Below are positions 21,701 to 28,845 of a stretch of 64,000 nucleotides of DNA, in pieces. The notes below the pieces were generated by a model. It searched no databases. It was given only the letters and a program-made list of their open reading frames with translations, and had not been told where the DNA came from. The position numbers and the translations under genes are program-made. The stretch is from UBA1715 sp045615765 (GTDB lineage Bacteria > Bacteroidota > Bacteroidia > Bacteroidales > UBA1715), in contig JAZLFM010000019.1 of NCBI GenBank assembly GCA_045615765.1, positions 1 to 64,000 on the forward strand, read 5' to 3'. Numbering within the stretch: position 1 is the stretch's first letter; each line of letters starts with the position of its first letter.

Positions 21701-23387
21701 GTAAAACAAAAGAATACACATATTGATTCCAAGATGGAGAACCTGTTCCCGAAACTTTTATATCTTCCGATACAAGTACATTTCCTGCGCCATCTTGTAT
21801 CAAGACATTATATTTCATTTCTGTCCACGAACTCAATGTGATGGTCTTAAACGAGAAAATATAATTTTTACAATTACAGAAAGGTCCAGAAAGTTTTTTC
21901 TCTACCACAACAGATTCTTCACCAGCCAATAAACGAGTATATAACACAGCATCACCGTCGATATGGTCATAATACTTTTCTAATTGTTTTTGATCACAAT
22001 CGTAATAACATTTTGGATTTGTTTGTGATCCTATTGCAGTGTAAGGATCACTCGTAATCACATAATCATTACCTTCGAACTTATTTCCTGGAGTTGTATA
22101 AGCATTTAATTTTGATATAGAACTAGTACGAAGTATAGTTTTATCCATTACCCCAAAATCTTCTTTCCAAATTGTTTTTAGATTTTCCTTAAACGAACAA
22201 TCTGCAACTGGCGACACACCCGCCAACGTATTGGAAATAGAATAATACGAGCAACCATCTTGTGGTCCACCATGTATCGCAATATATTCTGCTTCGGTTT
22301 TTGCATCAGAGCCCGATGTTGAACCTGTAATAATAACACGGTACACTTCTGCAACACCAGTAGGAACCTCCCATTCTATTGTAGTCTTATCTATACCACT
22401 AACTGTCGGCATATTATGCCAAGTAAAACCACCATCATCTGAGCGTTGCCATAAAAAATAAACTTGATTGTAGATTTCCTTCCAGGTTTCTAACACTTCT
22501 GTTGGAACTGAAAATTTTGCCACAAAAGCACAACCTGTCGAACTAGACATACTTTCCTGCGACAAAGTACTTGTGGTGATAGTTGGATCAAGCACTTCCT
22601 TATCGTCAAAACGAAACAGTGAAATATCGTCAATAACAAAATCGTTTCCACAACCACCTGGTTTATGATTAACTACTTCCAACTGCAATTTATCGCCATC
22701 TCCTGCTAGGAATTCAATTTGAAACTCACTCCAATCTCTTGTTGCAAAAGGGTTTCTATAACCTTTTCCCGTTGCACTATTATCATCTGAGCCATCAGCC
22801 TTTAAAGGCATTTCCCATAAAGGAATGTCACCCGTTTCCAATGTCTTTAACAAAACAGGATTGCTCGGATCCTTTACATTATACACATTCATTGTTAAGT
22901 TCGAAAGTGTCGGACTTTTATCGCAATATCCTGGATTTGTTATACTTGCAGCATAAATCACGAACTTGTATAATTTATTTTGACACAAATCAAAATCTAT
23001 CGTCTGCTCATAAATTTGTTTATCCTTACTGTCATTTCCAACATTCACTATCAGCATTGCGCCTTTTTCATTTCCTGTATGATCACGACCTCCCATAAAG
23101 TGCCAGGCTTCTTGGTTACAGGTAGCCGTTTTCGGTCGATTATAAGCCCACCAAGTACTGTTCGCTATACCATAGTACATATCGTTAATCGTTGTACATT
23201 CCGATATCGAAGAGGCACAAGTATGACCAATCACTTTTTTATTGTTATCAGCAAAGTCACGAATTACCGTATCTTCTACAACACCAAAATCCTCACGCCA
23301 AACTAAGTTCCAACTACCCGAACTTTGCGCTAACAAAGAACTTTCAAACAACAAAAGAATAATTACAGAAAGGATATATCGTTTCAT
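12708..23387 (-). CDS. Giant multi-domain adhesin with CHU_C sorting domain
   Basis: This 3559-residue secreted protein begins with a signal peptide (MKRYILSVIILLLFESSLLAQ). Two related N-terminal modules open with W+EDFGV (about residues 29-260 and 405-610) and look like jelly-roll binding domains; each ends near an Asp-Asp-x-Arg/Ser turn. The body (about 700-3300) is a long array of Ig-like modules of roughly 80-100 residues starting with C-x-GE turns (CAGEPLSLQ, CYGESATAI) and often containing a YYxSQ..GCES strand. The last about 95 residues are a CHU_C domain (LYMPTAFSPTNP, YDKWGNLIW, SWDGKYDGKIMQSGVYIW), the type B signal for type IX secretion. A surface-fibre or biofilm adhesin is the likely role. 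The single unbroken frame argues against decay. Confidence 0.93.
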   Translation of the reverse strand: MKRYILSVIILLLFESSLLAQSSGSWNLVWREDFGVVEDTVIRDFADNNKKVIGHTCASSISECTTINDMYYGIANSTWWAYNRPKTATCNQEAWHFMGGRDHTGNEKGAMLIVNVGNDSKDKQIYEQTIDFDLCQNKLYKFVIYAASITNPGYCDKSPTLSNLTMNVYNVKDPSNPVLLKTLETGDIPLWEMPLKADGSDDNSATGKGYRNPFATRDWSEFQIEFLAGDGDKLQLEVVNHKPGGCGNDFVIDDISLFRFDDKEVLDPTITTSTLSQESMSSSTGCAFVAKFSVPTEVLETWKEIYNQVYFLWQRSDDGGFTWHNMPTVSGIDKTTIEWEVPTGVAEVYRVIITGSTSGSDAKTEAEYIAIHGGPQDGCSYYSISNTLAGVSPVADCSFKENLKTIWKEDFGVMDKTILRTSSISKLNAYTTPGNKFEGNDYVITSDPYTAIGSQTNPKCYYDCDQKQLEKYYDHIDGDAVLYTRLLAGEESVVVEKKLSGPFCNCKNYIFSFKTITLSSWTEMKYNVLIQDGAGNVLVSEDIKVSGTGSPSWNQYVYSFVLPFDYTGDVTIQVVYQGNANSNVPVAFDDFRVSICQETVPQANLFVDNDPALKYVSGFDCEVTPPHLATVDGLEDWASQFPNYGYVWQMSRDGVTWQTIPESTRNHYCEDLEDGETLYRVVFGETKAVAQQVAANGKPTSPCSVYFITNSVGFFCKGVTCEAPSDITIVSSDADNVLCPGEAATLTPTKQLSATQFAQEWYKDGVLLSGYPKTTDQAVYSANEAGTYTVKVYDVENPTLEKCWKTAEIEITEAENPTVAITGGDDYCDGETVSAASFTFTGTHPFEFSYTDGKNSVTKTITETSFTAPVPTAVGEYSYKVSALSDAYCQAKAAGIASTTTITIKEQPTVSVTNDGPVCAGEPLSLQATCATTGVAYSWSGPNSYTSSVVSPTLTSSTTALTGDYTVTVSLNGCEANATTSVKINDLPTILTLESDKSAICPSEVANLTATVSDDATGTFTWKNAIGTGLTAIVENDGVTSQETKTVTLSYESAAGCKAVDKTATVTLNSKPIAPIVKDLSFCIDDAVETLTAVALTGATLNWYGTSATGGTAGAAPKTNTAVAATTNYYVSQTLYGCESDRSVLSVVVNSNLSPTISVDDADLCESESTKISLPQASSYTSIVWSGTAAALLNNVALSAPTFTAKNETTVQDYVISVAVEDAKGCKGNASATITVNPTPTVTLAATETELCELESTTITATPSETGGTGVWTGASKNTETTATYTATTVGDNSISYVYTSAKGCESTSQSTTVTVYAIPVAPTVAPVEYCKNTSGVAPLSATASGTLTWYDADGTKLSEAPTPSTATVGSQTYFVTQTEQGCTSEKASMVVTIHSLPTPVITLSKPEECEGQPISLSLNDSYKSQSWTCSPTNYLNSTTLATPTFLATAVNGNYTIAVSVVDEHNCSATANSAITINPIPSVSLSSFVPQCESVTDVQTITATVTPVGTQGTGTWNGATKATETTTTVTPKGLGAGSHTIEYSFISDKGCEADVVSTQAVVFEMPSVAIKASNNKPCQGGSNSDEVTITATGTTNLGTLLYASQSLQNLNSATGAFLPEDQTVGTHTITMIYTDEHSCRGTAELSIEVIARPVADVSMNSTSICDYASNMPLQVTIDGVTSSKGTWAGTGVNGSLFSPKTATAGGPYNLTYSYVDEATRCSAEPVSFQITVNHTDAPTVVSKSESKLNVSNQTQVPALEATGEKIKWYALNDTTSSVVLENSTFQPTYMEEDGHMKVGTYLAYATQTKNGCQSVPAEATLTITDCSVQAPIAVKYHACEGDESIEIQAVSTHIDEANIGWFAERNDIPSGTVANLAAGNPQGTGPSYTFSLAGKSAGTYTMYASEYDGTIGTECFSPATAVVVEVHALPNPHIDDLGIVCGGDEPKQVTYSPGTGSVLTGSGVVGNMWTPQFDASHTGTTTTTLTLTTTVPWGSGTDVVASCVNIATKDVTVTNVLAPTGTGIGTPQLWSIGSIASLPAMEIEYADGIGATLSVKNADNVEFATTSPIDLYPTEIQSVGSYSFAVTQQLNGCVSPIANSEYQIVECPTPTPMPESISICEGDALPSLAANGTGTPSYEWIDSTNTVVATTETVSVASLSGYTSKAGTYTFKVRQDGLDAAGNTCWGAYAEAKIIVNPLPEITITDPGVLCYSTGAYMMEATVNGKPASSISGGIWTVSEGSISSSGEINTSENGKQDGTYMVTYSYTDNNSCTNSNSQVFDIEYAEEPTTTPFTGIISHPVAVELLAENIEPSAIVQWYNSNKSQKLATDNPWQPGIDGTAVVSTSYYVSQVVRGCESEKVLQTVEIVDCPWTAPSVMNVEVCKDLTASEMIATAPANATPLEWKWYDANKNPLSSTTNSYAQTTTTSVGTTNYYVSYTAIESTSGEACESAPALVSTTVLNLPAITFAESSSIVCYASDAEEIVVSVDYGTNGKGSGLWAVTADADAISQSGVFSPKKNGEISDTYTISYSYIDGKGCENQANRTIDVIYLPAPNTTGHFTMTTQNKDAVVAAELQGGTTIHWFANLIGGSELGTGTSWVTGDKGNVAIDGKTYFAAQEKSGCFSERSEALVRIIDCPIPSVVISDESACLYDGAPMLVATGGTWTDIRPSGSVFRFYDAEKNGSLLKESADGTYTPSVTTAGEYHYWVSEYNGNIDPVGCEGPRKLVAITMKDVAAPIIGAKDAITSVCYGKENPLFMSQASQGTTYWFEEDPGNDGSPKTIETGTGKTYMSSMRDEGTHSIWAMQLFDGCYSNPVEATFVVKPIPDAPQTTDNEICYGESATAISAVGEADATIVWYADKSSTKELLRGSRGFQSKEILVGNYSYYATQVVNGCEGPAAVATYTIKPLPSAPTMVPQSNLCEYDSAPQLRAIGQNIRWYASDMNSEIGTGDLYQTTDMSVTTHRFYATQTVEGCEGPQAKVSFTVNAKPANPIVKGASMCAGDTVVPALSSNVDIDIWYADASATIRLNTGKTYVPDLSSVIGSMTYYVQRTQNTCVSDIVPVTLRVIPQPTFSIGDDITLCVYDSVAVIQASNFEPEITENSYMGWTVSLGRKSKAYVDNAEHFIQPNDMINEVGTYTISAYYRYKYDNVYCSSESQEISYTVKKRARTPIVFSSVICQGTNIDDLRALGSTNMTWKSLSGTSPEFCSGSRYKFEDKDLNVGLYQFEVYDIDYYDIEKNLGCESLHDTVSLTVAPAAKTKLFGADSVCVGATEQYYTQYTENSTYYWNVTGDNLNYSKDQLSSSVRYIDWINDGIDTLTVFEQTWAGCEGVDTLIVHIAPSPKAHFNWSLPGASNKIELRDSSMQDSLWTVNELGEKVGENIPYTLFWNFGHIGENEKNIDVEVPYEKRNIAILEEGYEYGYNCPILTVKNSFGCKDVYTECVFVNIATSLYMPTAFSPTNPAHSVRTFQPKGFNLKTCEVSVYDKWGNLIWYSDAVEDGMFVGSWDGKYDGKIMQSGVYIWKMEATFLDGQVWEGFDVGNGKKAKFGSVSLIR

Positions 23388-23408
23388 TTTTTCAGAATTG
23401 TAAACCTA

Positions 23409-23437
23409 CAAATATAAGAAAAAACTATTGTAACAAA
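23409..23437 (-). promoter_or_regulatory. Promoter of the 3559-residue adhesin
   Basis: On the minus strand TTTG (23437-23434), 17 nt, then TATATTTG (23416-23409): a full Bacteroidota promoter match. The -7 box ends 21 nt before the start codon. Confidence 0.75.
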
Positions 23438-23583
23438 TACACTTTTATCCAAAACAACGTAAAGCTTATTGTAAAACAAACACTTTAATAATTGAAAAAC
23501 AAACAAAACTTTTTGAATATACCAAAAACATCACAGACTAATTCCATACAAAAATGCGAAAAGAAAAATTCAGTTTTCTTTTG

Positions 23584-23591
23584 TACATTTG
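23584..23591 (+). promoter_or_regulatory. -7 box TACATTTG of the DUF4837-ubiA genes
   Basis: A perfect TAnnTTTG element 20 nt before the ATG at 23612. It lies downstream of the possible earlier in-frame ATG at 23492, which is therefore not used. Confidence 0.65.
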
Positions 23592-23611
23592 TAGCAAATA
23601 AAACAACGACA

Positions 23612-24607
23612 ATGAAACAATTTTTAGCATATTTTTTCGTCTGCACTCTACTCTTTTCAGCTTGCAAAGGTGGATTTGGAGGAACTTCAATGACTGGCGA
23701 ACCAGGCGATTTATTGGTGGTGATAAACGATGAATACAAAAATTCCGAAGTCGGAGAAAAAGTCACAGAAATACTAGGAGAAGAAGATTTCGGTCTCACT
23801 CAATCGGAAGCACCGTTCTCTATTGTGCTTATCAGCAGAAACAATTTTTCAAAAACGTTCCGTTCGTTCCGCAACATTTTATATTTGGAAGTCGACAAAA
23901 AATACACAAAATCACAAATCAAGTACAAAAAGGATTTATGGGCTCAACATCAAGCATTTGCAAGCCTTAGTGTTCCAAATTCCGAGGAATTACTTGCAAT
24001 TCTTGAAGCACGACACGATAACATAATCGAATATTTTGTTCAATCAGAAATCGAGCGTTACCAACAATTATACAGACAAGCAAAAAATCAGATCGTAGAA
24101 CAAGCCGTCTACGACAATCTTGGCGTATATGTTTCTATACCTGAAGGATACGGAGTAAATAAAATCGCAGATGATTTTATGTGGATTTCACTTGAATCGA
24201 AAGCACACAGTCAAGGTTTATTAATATACAAACGACCATATACCGATACCGCACAATTCAACAAGACTGCGTTATTAAACTATCGCGACTCGGTAACAAA
24301 AGCGTATATTCCAGGTCCAACCGATGGCAGTTACATGACAACCGAATATGTAATTCCTATCCGTCAAGACATTGGAAAATTTGTAAACAATGACTACACG
24401 GTACAACTTCGTGGAAGATGGCGCGTACAAAATGATTTTATGGCAGGACCATTCACAAGTTATTCATTTTGTAATCCTGAAAAAAATACCATAGTTACAA
24501 TAGAAGGATATGTGTATTATCCAAATAAAGAAAAACGCAATTTTATGCGACAATTACAAGCTATCTGTCATTCTGCACATTTCAACAAACAAACTATAGA
24601 AAAATAA
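23612..24607 (+). CDS. DUF4837-type lipoprotein
   Basis: This 331-residue protein has a lipoprotein signal peptide (MKQFLAYFFVCTLLFSAC; lipid-accepting Cys18). The mature part begins with a Gly-rich linker, then LLVVINDEY and a segment repeating a nuclease-free alpha/beta pattern; it resembles the Bacteroidota family DUF4837, whose function is unknown. The protein is expected to be attached to a periplasmic membrane face. The start was set at 23612 because the signal peptide begins there and a promoter box precedes it. It is followed after 4 nt by the ubiA-type gene, so the two are probably cotranscribed. Confidence 0.8.
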   Translation: MKQFLAYFFVCTLLFSACKGGFGGTSMTGEPGDLLVVINDEYKNSEVGEKVTEILGEEDFGLTQSEAPFSIVLISRNNFSKTFRSFRNILYLEVDKKYTKSQIKYKKDLWAQHQAFASLSVPNSEELLAILEARHDNIIEYFVQSEIERYQQLYRQAKNQIVEQAVYDNLGVYVSIPEGYGVNKIADDFMWISLESKAHSQGLLIYKRPYTDTAQFNKTALLNYRDSVTKAYIPGPTDGSYMTTEYVIPIRQDIGKFVNNDYTVQLRGRWRVQNDFMAGPFTSYSFCNPEKNTIVTIEGYVYYPNKEKRNFMRQLQAICHSAHFNKQTIEK

Positions 24608-24611
24608 AGAC

Positions 24612-25466
24612 ATGAAAATACAAAGCTATTTTTCGCTTATAAAATTCTCACATACCATATTTGCGCTTCCTTTCGCTGCAATAGGTTTCGCATTAGCAGT
24701 CTGGTTCGACCATTATGAATTTGAATGGCACCTTCTCCTATGTGTACTTTTTTGTATGATATTCTGTCGCTCTGCCGCTATGGGCTTCAACCGTTATGCT
24801 GATTACCAATTCGATATGAAAAACGAGCGTACTGCTCAAAGAGAAATTCCTGCTGGAATTATCACTCCTCGTGCCGCACGTGATTTTGTAATAATCATGT
24901 CGGTATTATTTATTGCAACGACATGGTTTATAAATAAGCTTTGCTTTTATTTATCGCCTATAGCTTTGGCCGTTGTGCTATTTTATTCATATACCAAACG
25001 ATTCACCTCATTATGCCATGTAGTTCTAGGCATTGGACAAGCACTAGTTCCTATAGGAGCCTACTTAGCAGTATCTGGAGAATTTGCTATAACACCTATA
25101 TTTTTCTCATTCATTGTATTAGGTTGGATGGCTGGTTTTGACATATTATATGCACTCCAAGACGAAGATTTCGACCGAAGCGAATCACTACACAGCATTC
25201 CGGAGCATTTCGGCAGAAAAAATGCTTTACGTATTTCCATCGGCATCCATATAGTAACAGCATTGTTGGCAATCGCCGTTGGATTCTATGCAGACTTTTC
25301 GTGGTTGTATTGGATAGGATGCGCCCTATTTATTGGCTGTCTTATTTTCCAACATGCGATAGTTTCACCAAACGATATTTCAAAAGTAAATCTTGCTTTT
25401 AGCACAACAAATGGCATCGCTAGCGTAGTTTACGCAGCTATTACAATTGCAAGCTTTTTTGTATAA
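24612..25466 (+). CDS. UbiA-family prenyltransferase
   Basis: This 284-residue polytopic membrane protein has both Asp-rich motifs of the UbiA family: NRYADYQFD (about residue 58) with the adjacent R-T-x-x-R-E-I-P, and DEDFDRSES (about 185). Such enzymes attach a polyprenyl chain to an aromatic acid. In Bacteroidota this type usually serves menaquinone synthesis, either like UbiA (4-hydroxybenzoate) or the futalosine-pathway MqnP; sequence reading alone cannot choose between them. Eight or nine hydrophobic segments are visible. It overlaps neither neighbour and converges with gldH (1-nt gap). Confidence 0.9.
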   Translation: MKIQSYFSLIKFSHTIFALPFAAIGFALAVWFDHYEFEWHLLLCVLFCMIFCRSAAMGFNRYADYQFDMKNERTAQREIPAGIITPRAARDFVIIMSVLFIATTWFINKLCFYLSPIALAVVLFYSYTKRFTSLCHVVLGIGQALVPIGAYLAVSGEFAITPIFFSFIVLGWMAGFDILYALQDEDFDRSESLHSIPEHFGRKNALRISIGIHIVTALLAIAVGFYADFSWLYWIGCALFIGCLIFQHAIVSPNDISKVNLAFSTTNGIASVVYAAITIASFFV

Positions 25467-25467
25467 A

Positions 25468-25941
25468 CTAATTCGCTCTCTCTATTCTCAGTGTAATAGA
25501 ACGAATTCCGTCTAAACTATCGTTAAAAGTTGCAGGTGTAATCTGGAACATATTTTTTCCTTCACGCAAGCGTTGTGAATAAAATAATTCCTGTTCTAAA
25601 TTCACGATAGTATCACCTTGCATAGTTCCCTTTACTTGTAAATCATTATCATACAAAGGAATCGCAACCGAAACCGACAACTGTTCCCCCACAGGAGAAA
25701 TATATGTCAAATTCAATGGAAGATTTCCATACGATAATTTAGGCATGTGTTGTATAACCAAGACAATATTATATAACTGAAACGAGTCTTTACCATGAAC
25801 ATATTCGAAATTCAACGGTTGTGCGCCCGTTACTACCATATTATCAAATGAATATGTTTTTTCATAAGCGACATCTTTTCCCGCACAAGAAACTAAACAA
25901 GCCGCAACAACTGCGATAAAACAAAAAAATATCTTTTTCAT
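25468..25941 (-). CDS. gldH: GldH-like gliding motility lipoprotein
   Basis: This 157-residue lipoprotein (MKKIFFCFIAVVAACLVSC, Cys19) has the GldH pattern: YNIVLVIQHMPKLSYGNLPLNLTY followed in separate strands by IPLYDND and GD. GldH is a small periplasm-facing lipoprotein of the gliding/type IX secretion apparatus of Bacteroidota, required for stability of other Gld components. The call rests on overall length and on these strand patterns rather than a unique active site. It follows the SAM hydrolase gene by 6 nt on the same strand and is probably cotranscribed with it. It fits with the CHU_C-tagged cargo in this window. Confidence 0.7.
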   Translation of the reverse strand: MKKIFFCFIAVVAACLVSCAGKDVAYEKTYSFDNMVVTGAQPLNFEYVHGKDSFQLYNIVLVIQHMPKLSYGNLPLNLTYISPVGEQLSVSVAIPLYDNDLQVKGTMQGDTIVNLEQELFYSQRLREGKNMFQITPATFNDSLDGIRSITLRIERAN

Positions 25942-25947
25942 AAGCGA

Positions 25948-26790
25948 TTAGAACAATGAGAAGTCATTATTTTCTTTTTCCTCCATAGAATTATAAAACT
26001 TCACAACTATGCGAGTAGAAAAAGCTTCAAAACTTCCATAATTTTTCAACGAGAAATAAGGAACCGATAGTTCTAAATATCCCGAAGTATTGAACAACGC
26101 AATTATTTTATTTTCTTCCACCAAACCTTCATAATCTTCGGAAATAATATCGGTCCTATTCACCAAACGACCCACAGTAATAACAAAAGGTCTGTCCTTG
26201 CGAACTTCTTCAAACTGTTGTTTGGTAATATTCGTCACACCATTCCCATAAGAATCAAAATACAAGAATGTACCAAGAAGCTGATCTTCATAAACCTGAG
26301 GAGCCGGCAGTTTCGCTTTACCATAACATTCAACTCTTGTTCCAAATGTTTCCGGACTTTCACCTAATGCAAGCTTCGTTATTGCCGAAACAAACATATC
26401 AACTTCCGAAAAACTACCACAAGAACTTTTCTTACGAAGTGGCTCCAAGCTATATACTTCTTGTGGATTTTCCCCGAAAAGCATAGACCAAAAGCCATTA
26501 TTCGGACCTACAAAATAATGGTCGTTATACTGCAAACAAACAAATTCTCTATTCTTCGACAGATCGTCTATCACACTAGAAGCAATACTCACAACATGAA
26601 TTGTCTTTTTTTGAAAGAACTGATAACAGCCCCGAAGTGCATACACAGCGTCATTTATACGATATGGAGCAATAGAATGCGTAACATCAACAATTTGAGC
26701 TCCAGGCAACCTCTGCACAAGTTTTGCCTTAAACAATCCAGCATAACAGCCTGTTGCGCCCCAATCTGTCGTTAAAGAAATAGTAATCAT
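25948..26790 (-). CDS. SAM hydrolase (S-adenosyl-L-methionine hydroxide adenosyltransferase, DUF62)
   Basis: This 280-residue protein has the DUF62 signatures: SLTTDWG at the N-terminus, VDVTHSI (about residue 35), and FVGPNNGFWS (about 92), with the two-domain length typical for the family. Members hydrolyse S-adenosylmethionine to adenosine and methionine with an activated water; the halogenase relatives use fluoride or chloride. The protein is cytoplasmic. It is divergent from phoH, an arrangement I have seen in other Bacteroidota. One possible role is removal of excess SAM; nothing here proves it. Confidence 0.9.
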   Translation of the reverse strand: MITISLTTDWGATGCYAGLFKAKLVQRLPGAQIVDVTHSIAPYRINDAVYALRGCYQFFQKKTIHVVSIASSVIDDLSKNREFVCLQYNDHYFVGPNNGFWSMLFGENPQEVYSLEPLRKKSSCGSFSEVDMFVSAITKLALGESPETFGTRVECYGKAKLPAPQVYEDQLLGTFLYFDSYGNGVTNITKQQFEEVRKDRPFVITVGRLVNRTDIISEDYEGLVEENKIIALFNTSGYLELSVPYFSLKNYGSFEAFSTRIVVKFYNSMEEKENNDFSLF

Positions 26791-26830
26791 TCTTTTTCTA
26801 CATCTTTTTCCGTAAAGAAAAATAAATTAG

Positions 26831-26838
26831 TACATTTG
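26831..26838 (+). promoter_or_regulatory. -7 box TACATTTG of phoH-purC
   Basis: A perfect TAnnTTTG element 32 nt before the phoH ATG in the divergent spacer with the SAM hydrolase gene. No clear -33 box was found. Confidence 0.6.
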
Positions 26839-26870
26839 TTCCCAAAGATATAAAAATTTCTTGCAAATAA

Positions 26871-27827
26871 ATGGCAGAGCAAACAATATATTTGGACACG
26901 GTCGAACCAATAGACATTTTTGGCGTACAAAACGAGAAGTTTGATGCAATAAAGAACTTCTTTCCAAAACTTAAACTTATTGCTCGCGGCAACGAAATTA
27001 TTACCATCGGAAGCCAAAAGGAGATTGATAATTTTGGAATTCAATTTCAAAAAATACTTTCGCACGCACAACGATATCATGGTATTTCCAAACAACAAAT
27101 ACATGATATTCTTTCGAATTACGAAAGCAACGAAAGTCTTTACGGCAACGAAAATCCAAACAACCAAATTTTCTTCTATGGCAATGACGGTAAGCCGATT
27201 AAAGCACGCACGCCAAACCAAAAGAAAATGGTAACACTATGTGTCGAAAACGATTTATTGTTTGCCGTTGGTCCTGCAGGAACAGGAAAAACATATACTG
27301 CGGTGGCACTTGCAGTAAAAGCGCTAAAAGACAAAGCCGTACAAAGAATTATTCTTTGCCGACCTGCTGTTGAAGCGGAAGAAAAGCTTGGTTTCCTTCC
27401 TGGCGATTTGCGCGAAAAATTAAATCCTTATTTGCAACCATTGTACGACGCATTGCAAGATATGCTGCAACCAAAGAAATTACAGGAACTTTTGGATACA
27501 AACGTAATCCAAATCGCTCCTCTTGCCTATATGCGCGGACGAACATTAAATAACGCTTTTGTAATTCTTGACGAGGCTCAAAACGCGACATTGAATCAAT
27601 TAAAAATGTTTCTAACCCGTATGGGCGAACACGCCAAATTTATAGTAACAGGCGATATTACCCAAATTGACCTTCCAGACCGAAGTAAATCTGGTTTAGA
27701 AAAAACTATCAGTTTGTTGGAAAAGAAAAAAGGTATTGCCACTATCCAATTCAACGAAAAAGACATTGTGCGACATAGATTAGTTTCAACCATAATTGCC
27801 GCATTCGATAAAGAACAAAAAAAATAA
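26871..27827 (+). CDS. phoH: PhoH-like ATPase
   Basis: This 318-residue protein has the PhoH P-loop GPAGTGKTYTAVALA (about residue 130), the Walker B VILDEAQN (about 227) and the sensor-like VTGDITQIDLP. An N-terminal KH-like region precedes the ATPase. PhoH proteins are cytoplasmic, RNA-associated ATPases of uncertain substrate, in some bacteria linked to rRNA processing and stress. The gene is followed after 7 nt by purC and both are likely expressed from the promoter at 26831. Confidence 0.94.
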   Translation: MAEQTIYLDTVEPIDIFGVQNEKFDAIKNFFPKLKLIARGNEIITIGSQKEIDNFGIQFQKILSHAQRYHGISKQQIHDILSNYESNESLYGNENPNNQIFFYGNDGKPIKARTPNQKKMVTLCVENDLLFAVGPAGTGKTYTAVALAVKALKDKAVQRIILCRPAVEAEEKLGFLPGDLREKLNPYLQPLYDALQDMLQPKKLQELLDTNVIQIAPLAYMRGRTLNNAFVILDEAQNATLNQLKMFLTRMGEHAKFIVTGDITQIDLPDRSKSGLEKTISLLEKKKGIATIQFNEKDIVRHRLVSTIIAAFDKEQKK

Positions 27828-27834
27828 ATTATAT

Positions 27835-28788
27835 ATGGACGCTTTAACAAAAACTAACTTTCATTTTTCTGGTCAAACAAGTGTGTACAACGGAAAAGTT
27901 CGTGATGTTTACAGCATTAACAACGATATTCTTGTAATGGTTGCGACTGACCGTATTTCTGCATTCGACGTAATCCTTCCTAAAGGAATTCCTTACAAAG
28001 GTCAAATGCTAAATCAAATTGCTTCTAAATTTCTAGATGAAACTAAAGATATCTGCCCTAACTGGAAACTAGCGAACCCAGATCCTATGGTTACTGTAGG
28101 ATTGAAATGTGAAGGTTTTCCTGTAGAAATGATTGTACGTGCATATCTTTGTGGTAGTGCTTGGAGAGCCTACAAAGCTGGCGCACGCGAATTATGTGGT
28201 ATAAAACTTCCTGATGGAATGAAAGAAAACCAAAAATTCCCAACTCCTATCATCACTCCTACTACAAAAGCAGAAATCGGCGAACACGACCAAGATATTT
28301 CAAAAGAAGAAATACTTGCTCGCGGACTTGTTTCTAAAGAAGACTACGAAATTCTAGAAAAATACACTATGGCATTGTTCAACCGAGGAACTGAAATCGC
28401 TGCAAAACGTGGTCTTATCTTGGTTGACACAAAATACGAATTCGGAAAGAAAGACGGAAAAATCTATCTTATCGATGAAATCCACACTCCTGATTCTTCA
28501 CGTTACTTCTATGCCGAAGGTTACGAAGAACGCTTTGCAAAAGGTGAAGCACAAAAGCAACTTTCTAAAGAATTCGTACGCGAATGGTTGATGGAAAATG
28601 GTTTCCAAGGTAAAGAAGGACAACAAGTTCCTGAAATGACACCACAAATCGTTACTTCTATTAGCGATAGATACATTGAATTGTTCGAACATATCACTGG
28701 TGACAATTTTGTGAAAAACCGCGGAACCGACAACGACATCGCTGAACGAATACGCAAAAATGTAGAATCCTACTTACAAACATTATAA
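27835..28788 (+). CDS. purC: SAICAR synthetase
   Basis: This 317-residue protein carries SAICAR synthetase signatures: NGKVRDVY (about residue 16), ATDRISAFDV (about 37), CGSAWRAY and LVDTKYEFG (about 200). It joins CAIR with aspartate using ATP in step 8 of purine synthesis. The length fits the longer type of the family found in Bacteroidota. The ATG at 27835 was chosen: it begins right after the phoH stop, while an upstream in-frame start lies inside phoH. An excellent terminator follows, ending the transcript. purE lies elsewhere in this window (54.7 kb). Confidence 0.97.
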   Translation: MDALTKTNFHFSGQTSVYNGKVRDVYSINNDILVMVATDRISAFDVILPKGIPYKGQMLNQIASKFLDETKDICPNWKLANPDPMVTVGLKCEGFPVEMIVRAYLCGSAWRAYKAGARELCGIKLPDGMKENQKFPTPIITPTTKAEIGEHDQDISKEEILARGLVSKEDYEILEKYTMALFNRGTEIAAKRGLILVDTKYEFGKKDGKIYLIDEIHTPDSSRYFYAEGYEERFAKGEAQKQLSKEFVREWLMENGFQGKEGQQVPEMTPQIVTSISDRYIELFEHITGDNFVKNRGTDNDIAERIRKNVESYLQTL

Positions 28789-28798
28789 TTATTCTTAA

Positions 28799-28829
28799 TA
28801 GGAACGCAAATTCGCGTTCCTATTTTTTT
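28799..28829 (+). terminator. Intrinsic terminator after purC
   Basis: A perfect 9-bp stem (28799-28807 with 28814-28822), 6-nt loop, followed by seven T residues, 10 nt after the purC stop. Confidence 0.95.
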
Positions 28830-28845
28830 CTAAAAATTTCCACTT

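Noticed and set aside
12737..23306. Many plus-strand open frames opposite the adhesin
   Set aside because: All are shadows of the repetitive minus-strand gene; none shows a promoter, signal or conserved motif.
23492..23611. Upstream extension of the DUF4837 lipoprotein
   Set aside because: The -7 box and the lipoprotein signal peptide both lie after it, so transcription begins later.
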